From NCBI RefSeq assembly GCF_014650435.1, contig NZ_BMUY01000005.1:372001-436000 (forward strand): a stretch of DNA of 64,000 nucleotides, in the 5' to 3' direction. Under the pieces are notes generated by a model. It did not search any database, was not told the origin of the DNA, and saw nothing but the letters and a program-made list of their open reading frames with translations. The translations under genes and the position numbers were made by a program. Source of the DNA: Streptomyces tendae (GTDB lineage Bacteria; Actinomycetota; Actinomycetes; Streptomycetales; Streptomycetaceae). Shown here one piece after another: positions 23,867 to 32,285 of the stretch; positions within the stretch are counted from its first letter, which is position 1; each line of letters begins with the position of its first letter.

Positions 23867-24529
23867 ATGCCGGTCAGAGTGCTCCTCGTCGACGACGAAC
23901 CCCTGGTCCGCGCCGGTCTGCGGGCGGTGCTGGAGGCGCAGCCGGACATGGCGGTGGTCGGTGAGGCGGCCGACGGGGCCGCGGTCATTCCGCTGGTGCG
24001 GCAGACGCGCCCGGACGTGGTCGCCATGGACGTCCGGATGCCGTTGCTGGACGGCATCGAGGCCACGCGCGCGTTGCTGCGGACGGTGACGGACCCGCCG
24101 AAGATCCTCGTGGTGACGACCTTCGAGAACGACGAGTACGTGTACGAGGCGCTGCGCGCGGGAGCCGACGGGTTCCTGCTGAAGCGGGCCCGGCCGGCCG
24201 AGATCGTGCACGCGGTGCGGCTGATCGCCGAGGGCGAGTCGCTGCTGTTCCCGGCCTCGGTGCGGCAGTTGGCCGCCGAGTACGGGGACGGCGGCGGGAA
24301 CCGCGCGGCCCGCGCCGCGTTGGAGCGCGCCCGGCTGACCGAGCGGGAGGGCGAGGTGCTGCGGCTGATGGCGCGGGGGTTGTCGAACGCGGAGATCGCC
24401 GCGCGGCTGGTGGTCGGCACGGAGACGGTGAAGTCGCATGTGAGCGCCGTACTGGCGAAGCTGGGGGCGCGGGACCGCACCCAGGCGGTGATCACGGCGT
24501 ACGAGTCGGGGTTCGTGGCGCCCGGGTGA
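23867..24529 (+). CDS. NarL/FixJ-family response regulator
   Basis: A 220-residue two-domain regulator. The receiver domain has DDEP acid residues at 9-12, the phospho-acceptor Asp55 in VVAMDVRMP, the switch Thr in VVTTFEN and the Lys in LLKRARP. The C-terminal LuxR-type HTH is LTEREGEVLRLMARGLSNAEIAARLVVGTETVKSHVSAVLAKL. It pairs with the kinase directly upstream and probably controls the divergent ABC exporter genes. Its last four bases overlap an open stretch ahead of the ROK gene, but the ROK start is about 100 bases further on. Confidence 0.94.
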   Translation: MPVRVLLVDDEPLVRAGLRAVLEAQPDMAVVGEAADGAAVIPLVRQTRPDVVAMDVRMPLLDGIEATRALLRTVTDPPKILVVTTFENDEYVYEALRAGADGFLLKRARPAEIVHAVRLIAEGESLLFPASVRQLAAEYGDGGGNRAARAALERARLTEREGEVLRLMARGLSNAEIAARLVVGTETVKSHVSAVLAKLGARDRTQAVITAYESGFVAPG

Positions 24530-24627
24530 GGACGCCTCGCGGACCGGAAGCGGAGACCGCAACTCGCCGGGGTCCGGCGGGCCGAGTACCATCCGGCCAA
24601 CACGCGCACGAGCTGGGAGGACGGACC

Positions 24628-25782
24628 TTGGCAGGCCTGACCGGCGGGGACCCTTCACTGTTGCGGAGGATCAATTCCGCCGTGGTGCTGCACGCGTTGC
24701 GTGCGACGGACTCCGCGACGCTGACCGAGATCACCCGGGTGACGGGGCTGTCCCGGCCGACCGTCGAGGGGGTCGTCGAGGGGCTGATCGAGGCCGGCCT
24801 GGTCGTCGAGGCGGCCGCCGACGAGGGCACGGCCCGGCGGCAGGGGCGGCCCGCGCGGCGGTTCCGGTTCCGGGCCGAGGCGGGACACCTGCTGGGCCTG
24901 GAGATCGGCCCGCACCGCGTCGCCGCGCTCCTGTCCGACCTGGACGGCCGGGTGATCGGCGCCCAGGCCAAGGACGTGGACGAGAACGCGCCGGCCGACG
25001 AGCGGCTGGAGCGGCTGCGCACGGCCGTGGCCGAGCTGCTGCGCCGGGCCGGTGTGGCGCGCGGCTCACTGCGGGCGGTCGGCGCGGCCACGCCCGGCAT
25101 CGTCGAGGCGGACGGCACGGTGCGCCTGGGCACGGCGCTGCCCGGCTGGACGGGTCTCGGCCTGGGTGAGCGGCTGAGCCGTTCCTTCAAGTGCCCGGTG
25201 CTGGTGGAGAACGACGCGAACGCGGCGGCGGTGGCCGAGCACTGGAAGGGCGCCGCCACCGAGTGCGACGACATCGTGTTCGTGCTGGCCGGGCTCAGTC
25301 CCGGGGCGGGGGCGCTGATCGGCGGGCGGCTGCACCGGGGGTACGGCGGGGCGGCCGGCGAGATCGGCGCGCTGCACCTGCTGGGCCGGGACGTGACGCC
25401 GGAGACGCTGCTGTCCACCACGGACCAGCCGCTGCACCCGCTGGACGAGCAGGCGGTGGCCAAGGTCTTCGCCGAGGCCCGCGAGGGCGACGAGCGGGCC
25501 CGCGCGGCCGTCGAGCGTTTCATACAGCGGCTGGTGCACGATGTGGCGGCGCTGGCGCTGGCGCTCGATCCGGAGATGGTCGTCATCGGCGGCTGGGCGG
25601 CCGGGCTCGACGGTGTGCTGGAGCCCTTGCGCCGGGAGCTGGCCCGCTACTGCCTGCGTCCGCCGCGCGTGGCGCTGTCGCTGCTCGGCGAGGCCGCGGT
25701 GGCGACGGGTGCGCTGCGGCTCGCCCTCGACCATGTGGAGGAGCAGTTGTTCGCGGTCGAGGGCGCGACGGCCCGCCGCTGA
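24628..25782 (+). CDS. ROK-family transcriptional regulator (sugar-kinase-like repressor)
   Basis: A 384-residue protein starting at the TTG at 24628, chosen because GGGAGG lies 7 bases upstream; the frame is open further upstream but has no better start. Residues 1-80 are a winged HTH (LLRRINSAVVLHALRATDSATLTEITRVTGLSRPTVEGVVEGLI). The rest is the ROK fold with LGLEIGPHRVAALLSDLDGRVI, ATPGIVE and VENDANAAAVAEHW. The usual zinc motif CxCGxxGC after the GE(L/I)GH sequence is missing; here it is GEIGALHLLGRDVTPE. It therefore looks like a repressor that may no longer bind zinc or phosphorylate sugars. The target is unknown. Confidence 0.9.
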   Translation: MAGLTGGDPSLLRRINSAVVLHALRATDSATLTEITRVTGLSRPTVEGVVEGLIEAGLVVEAAADEGTARRQGRPARRFRFRAEAGHLLGLEIGPHRVAALLSDLDGRVIGAQAKDVDENAPADERLERLRTAVAELLRRAGVARGSLRAVGAATPGIVEADGTVRLGTALPGWTGLGLGERLSRSFKCPVLVENDANAAAVAEHWKGAATECDDIVFVLAGLSPGAGALIGGRLHRGYGGAAGEIGALHLLGRDVTPETLLSTTDQPLHPLDEQAVAKVFAEAREGDERARAAVERFIQRLVHDVAALALALDPEMVVIGGWAAGLDGVLEPLRRELARYCLRPPRVALSLLGEAAVATGALRLALDHVEEQLFAVEGATARR

Positions 25783-25823
25783 CCCGCGGGCCGCGGTGGG
25801 GCGCCGCGGCGGGGGCGGGCCGG

Positions 25824-26585
25824 TCAGGAGGCCCGGGTCTCGGGGCCGTGGTGGATCTCCACGTCGCCGGAGTCGCCGAACGTCAGCCGGCAGGTGTCCG
25901 CGCGGTAGGTGGCGACGGAGAGGGCGGCGGTGCGGCCCTCGGCGAGGTAGCGGGTGGTGACCACGAGGACGGGCGCGCCCGGGAGACGGTCCAGCTCCTT
26001 CGCGTCGTCCGCGCCGGCCGAGCCCAGCTCGACGGAGCTCTCCTGCCGCTCCAGGTCCCCGCGCTGCAGCTCGCGCAGGACGGCGCGCGCGCGTGCGGGG
26101 CCCGAGGGTGCGTCGATGGCGGTGAGGTCGGGCACCGACGACGACGGGACGTAGAGCAGTTCCGCGGCGACGGGCTGCCCGTGGCTCACCCGGGAGCGGC
26201 GGACGGTGTGGACCGGCTCGTCGCGGTCCGTCTCCAGCGCGTCGGCCACGGCGGCGGGGGGTGCCGCGAGGTGGCAGTCGGCCGGTTGCCAGGCGTCGTC
26301 GGCCGCTCCGGGCCAGGCGTGGTCCCGGGTGCCGACGGCCACGCCGACGCGCGGCGGGGCCACGGTCGTGCCGACGCCGCGGCGGCGCTGGAGCCGGCCC
26401 TCCAGCTCCAGCTGCTCCAGGGCCTGGCGCAGGGTCGCGCGGGCGACGCCGAAGCGGGCGGCGAGGTCGCGTTCGTTGGGCAGGATCTCGCCCACCTCGA
26501 ACTCCGAGTCCAGGGCCTCGCTGAGCACGGTCCTGAGGTGCCAGTACTTCGGCTCCGGCACCGATTCCAACTGCGTGGTCCCCAC
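25824..26585 (-). CDS. GntR/HutC-family regulator with UTRA domain
   Basis: A 253-residue regulator with an N-terminal winged HTH (ILPNERDLAARFGVARATLRQALEQLELEGRLQRRRGVGT, residues ~34-75) and a UTRA effector-binding domain (PVHTVRRSRVSHGQPVAAELLYVP and the rest). The start is the GTG at 26585, preceded by GGAGGA. It stands alone, convergent with the ROK gene. UTRA regulators sense sugars, amino-sugars or amino acids, but no transporter or catabolic gene adjoins it, so the ligand is unknown. The leader at 26586-26700 is AT-rich and probably contains its own operator. Confidence 0.9.
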   Translation of the reverse strand: MGTTQLESVPEPKYWHLRTVLSEALDSEFEVGEILPNERDLAARFGVARATLRQALEQLELEGRLQRRRGVGTTVAPPRVGVAVGTRDHAWPGAADDAWQPADCHLAAPPAAVADALETDRDEPVHTVRRSRVSHGQPVAAELLYVPSSSVPDLTAIDAPSGPARARAVLRELQRGDLERQESSVELGSAGADDAKELDRLPGAPVLVVTTRYLAEGRTAALSVATYRADTCRLTFGDSGDVEIHHGPETRAS

Positions 26586-26710
26586 CCTGTCCTCCGCAAT
26601 CGCCGTGGTCCGGCGGCGTTTTGACGCCCTTGTTTATTAAAGGTTGTTGCAGTTCTCTGCGACCATAAAACGCGCCACCCCCTTGGTCAAGACCAATCCC
26701 GCGCACAGAA

Positions 26711-26748
26711 CGGCCCCGGCCCCCGTCGCGGGACGGGTACCGGGGCCG
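26711..26748. terminator. Strong hairpin terminator after the ECF41 sigma gene
   Basis: CGGCCCCGG at 26711-26719 pairs with CCGGGGCCG at 26740-26748, with an inner stem CCCGTC/GACGGG around a GCGG loop. It lies 20 bases beyond the stop of the minus-strand sigma gene, so it is placed to end that transcript. Confidence 0.7.
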
Positions 26749-26768
26749 TGAGCCTCCTCGGGGGCTGG

Positions 26769-27656
26769 CTAGGGGATGTCGGCCAGGGATGCCAGTTTGT
26801 CCGGGTTGCGGATGATGTAAACGGCCTGGATGCGGCCCTCGGCGACGTCCACCTGGAGGACGGAGTCGGGCTTGCCGCCGGAGCGGACCAGCAGGGCGGG
26901 GCCGCCGTTGAGCTCCAGGAAGTGGAAGGTGGCGTCGGGAATGCCCTGCTGGGCGACGGCGAACAGGAAGCGGCCCACCTTGTCGGCGCTCTCCAGGACC
27001 CGCAACGGCGCCCTGGACCTGCCGCCGCTGTCCCCCACCAGCCGGACGTCCGGCGCGAGCGTCGCCAGCAGACCGGCCAGGTCGCCCTCGGCCGCGGCGG
27101 CGAGGAAGCGCTCGGTGAGGTCGCGGCGCTGGGCCGGGTCGACGTCGTAGCGGGGGCGCCGCTCGTCGACGTGCTTGCGGGCGCGTCCGGCGAGCTGGCG
27201 CACCGCGGCCTCGCCGCGCTCCAGCATGGCGGCGATCTCCGCGTACGGGTAGCCGAACGCCTCCCTGAGGACGAACACCGCCCGCTCCAGCGGCGACAGC
27301 GACTCCAGGACGACGAGGACGGCCAGGGACACGGAGTCGGCGAGGACGGCCCGCTCGGCGGTGTCCGGCACGGCGTCGCCGAAGTCGGTGACGTAGGGCT
27401 CGGGCAGCCACGGGCCGACGTACGTCTCGCCGCGCGACTTGACCTGGCGCAGCCGGTCGACGGCGAGGCGGGTGGTGACGCGCACCAGGTAGCCCCGGGG
27501 CTCGCGCACGGTGGAGCGGTCGGCGCCGGACCAGCGCAGCCACGCCTCCTGGACTACGTCCTCCGCGTCGGCCAGGCGGCCCAGCATGCGGTAGGCGACG
27601 CCCAGGAGGACGGGCCGGTGCTCTTCGAAGACGTCGGTCGCGGTGTCGGTGGTCAC
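26769..27656 (-). CDS. ECF41-type sigma factor (SigJ-like) with SnoaL-like C-terminal domain
   Basis: A 295-residue ECF sigma factor. Sigma2 is at about residues 8-75 (LLGVAYRMLGRLADAEDVVQEAWLRW) and sigma4 at about 105-160 (LSPLERAVFVLREAFGYPYAEIAAML). A SnoaL-like extension runs from about 170 to 295. The ECF41 hallmarks are present: WLPEP at 83-87 in the linker, DSGGR near 218 (for DGGGR), and NPDKL at 284-288. In this group the C-terminal domain replaces a separate anti-sigma factor and tunes activity. ECF41 genes usually sit beside a carboxymuconolactone decarboxylase, oxidoreductase or epimerase gene; here the divergent neighbour is an alpha/beta hydrolase. The start is the GTG at 27656. 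Confidence 0.92.
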   Translation of the reverse strand: MTTDTATDVFEEHRPVLLGVAYRMLGRLADAEDVVQEAWLRWSGADRSTVREPRGYLVRVTTRLAVDRLRQVKSRGETYVGPWLPEPYVTDFGDAVPDTAERAVLADSVSLAVLVVLESLSPLERAVFVLREAFGYPYAEIAAMLERGEAAVRQLAGRARKHVDERRPRYDVDPAQRRDLTERFLAAAAEGDLAGLLATLAPDVRLVGDSGGRSRAPLRVLESADKVGRFLFAVAQQGIPDATFHFLELNGGPALLVRSGGKPDSVLQVDVAEGRIQAVYIIRNPDKLASLADIP

Positions 27657-27809
27657 CCCACCATCCCAGCGGACGCGTCCGGTGGTGTCCAGACGGAATC
27701 GCTCGTACCCGGCACCGGGGCTACCCGTCGGTAGCCATTGCTGACAAGCTGTCTACCCGACGCCATCGCACGCGCGTTCCCGGAACACCCGTTCCCGACA
27801 AGGAGCCCC

Positions 27810-28688
27810 ATGTCCGCAACGCTTTCCTTCACGGCCCCCACCGCTCACGGTCCGCGTGACATCACGCTCGCCTACGCGCGCGTGGGCGCCGGCGAGCCGC
27901 TGCTCCTGCTGCACGGCATAGGTCACCACCGGCAGGCCTGGGACCCGGTGGTCGACATCCTCGCCACCGAACGCGACGTGATAGCCGTGGACCTGCCGGG
28001 GTTCGGGCAGTCGTCCGCGCTGCCGCACGGCCTGCCGCACGATCTGCCGACGACGGTCGCGGTACTCGGCGCCTTCTGCGCCGCGCTGGGGCTCGACCGG
28101 CCGCACGTGGCCGGCAACTCGCTGGGCGGTCTGCTGGCCCTGGGGCTCGGTCGCGAGAACCTGGTGCGGTCGGTGACGGCCCTGTCCCCGGCCGGCTTCT
28201 GGACGCAGGCCGAGCGGCGTTACGCCTTCGGCGTCCTGATGGGGATGCGCCGGACCGCCCGGAGCCTGCCCCTCCCGCTGGTCGAGCGGCTGTCCCGCAC
28301 CGCGGTCGGACGCACCGCGCTGACCAGTACGATCTACGCCCGCCCCGGCCGCCGCTCCCCCGAGGCGGTCGTCGCCGAGACGCTGGCGCTCGCACACGCG
28401 CAGGGGTTCGCCGAGACGCTCCGGGCCGGACGGAGCGTGCTGTTCACCGACGACGTGCCCGGCGTCCCCGTCACCGTGGCGTGGGGCGACCGGGACCGGC
28501 TGCTCCTGCCCCGGCAGGGCATACGCGCCAAGCGCACCATTCCGCGGGCCCGCCTGGTGCGGCTGCCCGGCTGCGGCCACGTCCCGATGAACGACGACCC
28601 GGCGCTGGTCGCCCGCGTTCTCCTGGACGGCAGCAGGACTCAATCGGCCAGTGCCTTGAGGACTTCGTTGAGCACGGTCGCGTTGTAG
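27810..28688 (+). CDS. Alpha/beta-fold hydrolase
   Basis: A 292-residue hydrolase. The oxyanion region is LLLLHGIGHHRQAWDPV, the nucleophile elbow is VAGNSLGGLLAL (Ser in GNSLGG), the acid is likely in TVAWGDRDRLLLP, and the catalytic His is in LPGCGHVPMNDDP. There is no signal peptide. The RBS AAGGAG is 5 bases before the ATG at 27810. Divergent from the ECF41 sigma gene, it is a candidate target of it. Its 3' end overlaps the convergent lipase gene by 49 bases. Confidence 0.88.
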   Translation: MSATLSFTAPTAHGPRDITLAYARVGAGEPLLLLHGIGHHRQAWDPVVDILATERDVIAVDLPGFGQSSALPHGLPHDLPTTVAVLGAFCAALGLDRPHVAGNSLGGLLALGLGRENLVRSVTALSPAGFWTQAERRYAFGVLMGMRRTARSLPLPLVERLSRTAVGRTALTSTIYARPGRRSPEAVVAETLALAHAQGFAETLRAGRSVLFTDDVPGVPVTVAWGDRDRLLLPRQGIRAKRTIPRARLVRLPGCGHVPMNDDPALVARVLLDGSRTQSASALRTSLSTVAL

Positions 28689-29509
28689 GGCATGCTCACG
28701 TGCGGGGTGTGGTCGTCCGGGTCGATGTCCTGAAGGACGATGTTGTTGACGTAGCGGCCCTCGGTCTTCGCGAGGGCGCACGACGTGTACGGAGTGACCA
28801 CGTCGTCGTACCGGGTGGCGATGACGGTGTGGCGGACGCCCTCCGTCGTCTCGCCGAGATCGGCCAGCTCGCGCTGGAAGGGGTGGTCGTGCTGGAGTTG
28901 CGGCCAGGCCGGCACGACCTCCCCGACGGCGCCCTGTTCGAGCAGTTCCACCACGCCGGAAATCTGGCGGGCGAGGTTCATCAGCCCCTGTGCCGTGACC
29001 CCGTGGTTGCTGGGCGCGATGCCGACGAAGTTGCGCACCTTGGGTCCTCCGCCCAGGGCGTTCAGGTAGTAGCGCGGCACCATGCCGCCCTGCGAGAAGC
29101 CGACGAGGTCGACCTGATGGGTGCCGGTGCGGCGCAGCACCTCGTCGACGAAGTCGGCCAGTTGCCGGGCGGAGCGCTTGATGTCGCCGAGGCCGAAGAT
29201 CACGGGGTGGCCGTGCTGGCCGTAGTCGAGCCGGAAGACCCGGTGACCGTGCTGTCGCAGCAGCGGTGCCGCCGTGTTCCAGGTGTAGCCCCGGTTGCCG
29301 AAGGTGCCGTGCACGAGCACCACCGGACGCGGATGCTCCTCGGTGGACGGGACGTTCCAGTCGTCCTCTCCCGCCTGTACGTCGACGGTCGCGACGACCT
29401 GCGCCCCGCAGGCTTCGGCGACCGCACGCAGGCGGTGCGGGGCCTCGGTGATGTCGGTGACGACGTCGTCCGAGGTGACGCCGGGGAGGCGGGGGTTGAG
29501 GTGGCTCAT
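28640..29509 (-). CDS. Lipase (class 2 / EstA-like alpha/beta hydrolase), last gene of block A
   Basis: A 289-residue hydrolase with no signal peptide. The strand motif is VVLVHGTFGNRGYTWNTAAPLL, the nucleophile Ser lies in VDLVGFSQGGMVPRYYL, and the late Asp and His are in DIDPDDHTPHVSMPYN. The FSQGG box and HGTFGN resemble bacterial class 2 triacylglycerol lipases, but those are usually secreted. Here an intracellular release or editing role for acyl chains made by the neighbouring KS/ACP genes is more likely (inference). The ATG at 29509 overlaps the KAS II stop (ATGA), placing it in the same operon. Confidence 0.85.
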   Translation of the reverse strand: MSHLNPRLPGVTSDDVVTDITEAPHRLRAVAEACGAQVVATVDVQAGEDDWNVPSTEEHPRPVVLVHGTFGNRGYTWNTAAPLLRQHGHRVFRLDYGQHGHPVIFGLGDIKRSARQLADFVDEVLRRTGTHQVDLVGFSQGGMVPRYYLNALGGGPKVRNFVGIAPSNHGVTAQGLMNLARQISGVVELLEQGAVGEVVPAWPQLQHDHPFQRELADLGETTEGVRHTVIATRYDDVVTPYTSCALAKTEGRYVNNIVLQDIDPDDHTPHVSMPYNATVLNEVLKALAD

Positions 29510-30795
29510 GGTGTTCTCCCGGATGCTCGCGGTGCAGGAGCGGCCGGCTCCCGGGCCGGTTCGGTGGGGCAGCTTCTGAAGGCGAGTACGGCGTTGTGGC
29601 CGCCGAAGCCGAAGGAATGGCTCAGGGCGAGGTCGACGGGCTGCTCCCGGCTGGTGCCGGTGACGGCGTTGATCTCGGCGTCTCCTTCCTGTTTCTCGAG
29701 GTTGGCCACGGGCGGCACCCGGCCGTGGGCCACGGACAGTGCGGTGATCGCCGCTTCGACCGCCCCGGCCGCGCCGAGCAGGTGGCCGAGGGTGCCCTTG
29801 ACCGAGGTCACGGAGGGCCGGTGGGGGAAGAGGCGACCAATCAGACGGGCCTCGGCGGCGTCGTTGAGCGGCGTGCTGGTGCCGTGCGCGTTGATGTGCT
29901 GAACGTCCGCGGGGCGGGCGCCGGCGTCGTCGAGGGCCCGCCGCACGGCGAGGGCGGCGCCCTTGCCCTCGGGGTCGGGTGCCACGGGGTGGTGGGCGTC
30001 GGACGATGCCCCGTAGCCCGCCAGCAGGGCATAGCCGGAGCGGCCGCGGGCCCTGGCCGCACTCGCCGGCTCCAGGACCAGGGCCGCACCGCCCTCCGCC
30101 ATGACGAAGCCGTCCCGGTCGGCGTCGAAGGGCCGGGAGGCGGCCCGCGGGTCGTCGCAGCGCCGGGACAGCGCGCCCATCCGGTCGAAGCCGGTGACCC
30201 AGAAGGGCTGTACGACCGCGTCGGAGGCGCCCGCGACGGCGATGTCGCAGGCCCCGGAGCGCAGGAGTTGCAGGGCGGTGCCGATGGCGGTGGCGCCGGA
30301 GGCGCAGGCGGTGACCGTGCACAGCGCCGGCCCCCGGGCCCGCAGGTGGATGGTGAGCTGTCCGGTGGCCATGTTGGGCAGGAACATCGGCAGCAGCAGC
30401 GGTGAGACGCGTGAGGTGCCCGCTTCCAGCAGTTTGCGGTGCTGTTCCAGCATGGTGCCGGTGCCGCCGGCCGAGCTGCCGAAGACCACCGCGACGCGGT
30501 CCGCGTCCCAGTCGGCCGGGTCCAGGCCGGCGTCGGAGACCGCCTCCAGGGCGGCGTAGAGGGCGAACTGGGTGAAGCGGTCGTACTGCCAGGGGCGTGA
30601 GCCCGGGACGTGACCGCGTGGAGAGAAGTCCGGTACGAGACAGGCGAAGTCGACCGGGAGGCCCTTGAGTTCGGGGACGTGCCGGGCGGTGGGGCGGCCC
30701 GCGCACACGCCGTCCCAGGTGGCCTCGCGACCGGTGCCGGCCGGAGTGACCAGGCCGATCCCGGTGACGGCGACGTCGGGACGGGCGCCGGTCAC
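29506..30795 (-). CDS. Beta-ketoacyl-ACP synthase II (FabF-like)
   Basis: A 429-residue condensing enzyme that extends acyl chains with malonyl-ACP. The catalytic set is complete: Cys164 in VTACASGA, His304 in NAHGTSTPLND, Lys333 and His338 in KGTLGHLLGAAG, and the gate motif SFGFGGHN. Because the Cys is kept it is a true KSalpha/FabF-type enzyme and not a chain-length factor, and no KSbeta partner is present. The start is a GTG whose last base pair overlaps the upstream ACP stop (GTGA). The C-terminal 20 residues are Pro/Ala-rich. It probably works on the ACP encoded immediately upstream. Confidence 0.93.
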   Translation of the reverse strand: MTGARPDVAVTGIGLVTPAGTGREATWDGVCAGRPTARHVPELKGLPVDFACLVPDFSPRGHVPGSRPWQYDRFTQFALYAALEAVSDAGLDPADWDADRVAVVFGSSAGGTGTMLEQHRKLLEAGTSRVSPLLLPMFLPNMATGQLTIHLRARGPALCTVTACASGATAIGTALQLLRSGACDIAVAGASDAVVQPFWVTGFDRMGALSRRCDDPRAASRPFDADRDGFVMAEGGAALVLEPASAARARGRSGYALLAGYGASSDAHHPVAPDPEGKGAALAVRRALDDAGARPADVQHINAHGTSTPLNDAAEARLIGRLFPHRPSVTSVKGTLGHLLGAAGAVEAAITALSVAHGRVPPVANLEKQEGDAEINAVTGTSREQPVDLALSHSFGFGGHNAVLAFRSCPTEPAREPAAPAPRASGRTP

Positions 30796-31049
30796 GACTT
30801 GACGGCCTCGACCATGAGGTCGGCCACGCCGGCCAGGGTGAGGTCCGGGTCGGCCTCGCCGTCCTGTACTTCGATGCCGAGTTCCTCGGTGAGTACGACG
30901 AAGAGCTCCACCACGGCCAGCGAGTCGAGGTCCAGCTGCTCGAAGGTCGCGGTGGGGACGATGGCCTCGGCGGGCACTTCGAACTTGTTGCTGAGAACCG
31001 AGGCGAGCAGGTCGTAGGCGCGGCTGTGGGGCGTGGTGTCGGTGGTCAT
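30792..31049 (-). CDS. Acyl carrier protein 1
   Basis: An 85-residue acyl carrier protein. The phosphopantetheine site is Ser43 in FEQLDLDSLAVVEL, followed by an acidic helix (VVLTEELGIEVQDGEADPDLT). It is coupled to KAS II by a 4-base overlap. The 117-base gap between it and the E2 gene upstream (31050-31166) is G-rich on the plus strand with several GTGGGGT-like units and may contain a weak promoter or processing site. Confidence 0.93.
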   Translation of the reverse strand: MTTDTTPHSRAYDLLASVLSNKFEVPAEAIVPTATFEQLDLDSLAVVELFVVLTEELGIEVQDGEADPDLTLAGVADLMVEAVKS

Positions 31050-31166
31050 GTCAGGGGTGTCCTTTGCAATCCGACGGGCGGTACCCCGGGGGTGGTGGGG
31101 TTCCGTGGGGCGGGGTTCGGTCGGGTGGGTTCCGTGGGGTGGGGTCCCGTGGTGGCGGGTCGGCGG

Positions 31167-32285
31167 TCAGCCGAGCGCGGCCGGTGCCTCCAACTCCTCC
31201 TTGACGTCCTTGAGCAGGGCCATGGCGTCCCTGCCGTTGACCACCCGGTGGTCGTAGACCAGGCCGAGGTGGACGAACCGGTGGGTTCGAGGAGTGCCCT
31301 GCGCGTCCAGGAGCACCTGGTCCTCGACGGCGCCGACGGAGATCACGCAGGTCTGGCCGGGGAAGACGATGGGGGTGGCCAGGACCATGCCCTCGGTGGT
31401 GTGCGGGGCGACCATGATGTTGGCCCCGGCGAGTTCGGCGGCCTGGAACGTGCCGCGGAACGCCTTGCTCCGGAAGCCGGTCAGCAGGTCGGCGATCCGG
31501 TCGCCGCTCAGCTCGGCGGCGTCGTGCACCACCGGGGTGTACAGACCCCGGCCCGCGTCCATGGTGACGCCCACATGGGCCCGTTCGCTCTCGCGCACCG
31601 CGCCGTCGTCGGTGAGCGCGGCGAACATCAGGGGATGTGCCGGGTGCCTGCGTGCCACCGCCTTGATCAGCAGGACGGGCAGGGAGACGAAACTGCCGGT
31701 GCGCTCGGACAGCTGCCGGGCCAGTTCCTCCGCCTGTCCGACGTCGACCTTGGCGTAGGCGGCCGCGGCCGGGACGGTCCGCATCGACTCGGTCACCACC
31801 GCACCCACCGTCCGCTGCCGCTTGGACAGTTGGCGCCCGGCGGAGGCGGGCTCCGACGCGGCCCGCCGCACCAGGGCCTCGACATCGGCCGTACGGATGA
31901 CCGTGCGCCCGAGACCGCGCAGCTCGGCCTCGGACACGCCGTGGCGGTCGGCGAGCTCACGGGCCGCGTTGGTGATGCTCAGCTCCGCGCCGGGGGGTGC
32001 GGATGTCGCCGCCGGGGTCGCGGCCGACGCCCGGTAGGAGTCGCGCTCCTCGGCCGACTCGAAGAGGTAGGCGATGGTCTGCCCCGGCCGGCACTCCTGG
32101 CCGCCGCCGACGAGGACGTGCAGGATCCCTGGGCCGGTGCTCTCGATCTCCTCACTGGCCTTGGAGGTCTCCACGACCGCCAGCGGTTCCTCGCCCTCGA
32201 TGCTGTTGCCGTCGGGGACGAGCCACTCGACCAGGGTGTAGCTGGAGTCGTTCGTGTTGAGCGTGGGCAGCTCGATGCCGATCAC
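31167..32285 (-). CDS. 2-oxoacid dehydrogenase E2 (dihydrolipoamide acyltransferase)
   Basis: A 372-residue E2 component that carries and transfers an acyl group. A single lipoyl domain (residues 1-80) has the lipoylation Lys42 in VETSKASEEIES. Then comes a Pro/Ala linker, a peripheral-subunit-binding domain (TNAARELADRHGVSEAELRGLG), and a catalytic domain ending with DHRVVNGRD (His346; the common Asp of DHRxxDG is Asn). The GTG at 32285 overlaps the E1beta stop as GTGA; the open frame upstream is inside the E1beta gene. There is no E3 gene in the cluster, so re-oxidation must use a general lipoamide dehydrogenase. Confidence 0.92.
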   Translation of the reverse strand: MIGIELPTLNTNDSSYTLVEWLVPDGNSIEGEEPLAVVETSKASEEIESTGPGILHVLVGGGQECRPGQTIAYLFESAEERDSYRASAATPAATSAPPGAELSITNAARELADRHGVSEAELRGLGRTVIRTADVEALVRRAASEPASAGRQLSKRQRTVGAVVTESMRTVPAAAAYAKVDVGQAEELARQLSERTGSFVSLPVLLIKAVARRHPAHPLMFAALTDDGAVRESERAHVGVTMDAGRGLYTPVVHDAAELSGDRIADLLTGFRSKAFRGTFQAAELAGANIMVAPHTTEGMVLATPIVFPGQTCVISVGAVEDQVLLDAQGTPRTHRFVHLGLVYDHRVVNGRDAMALLKDVKEELEAPAALG

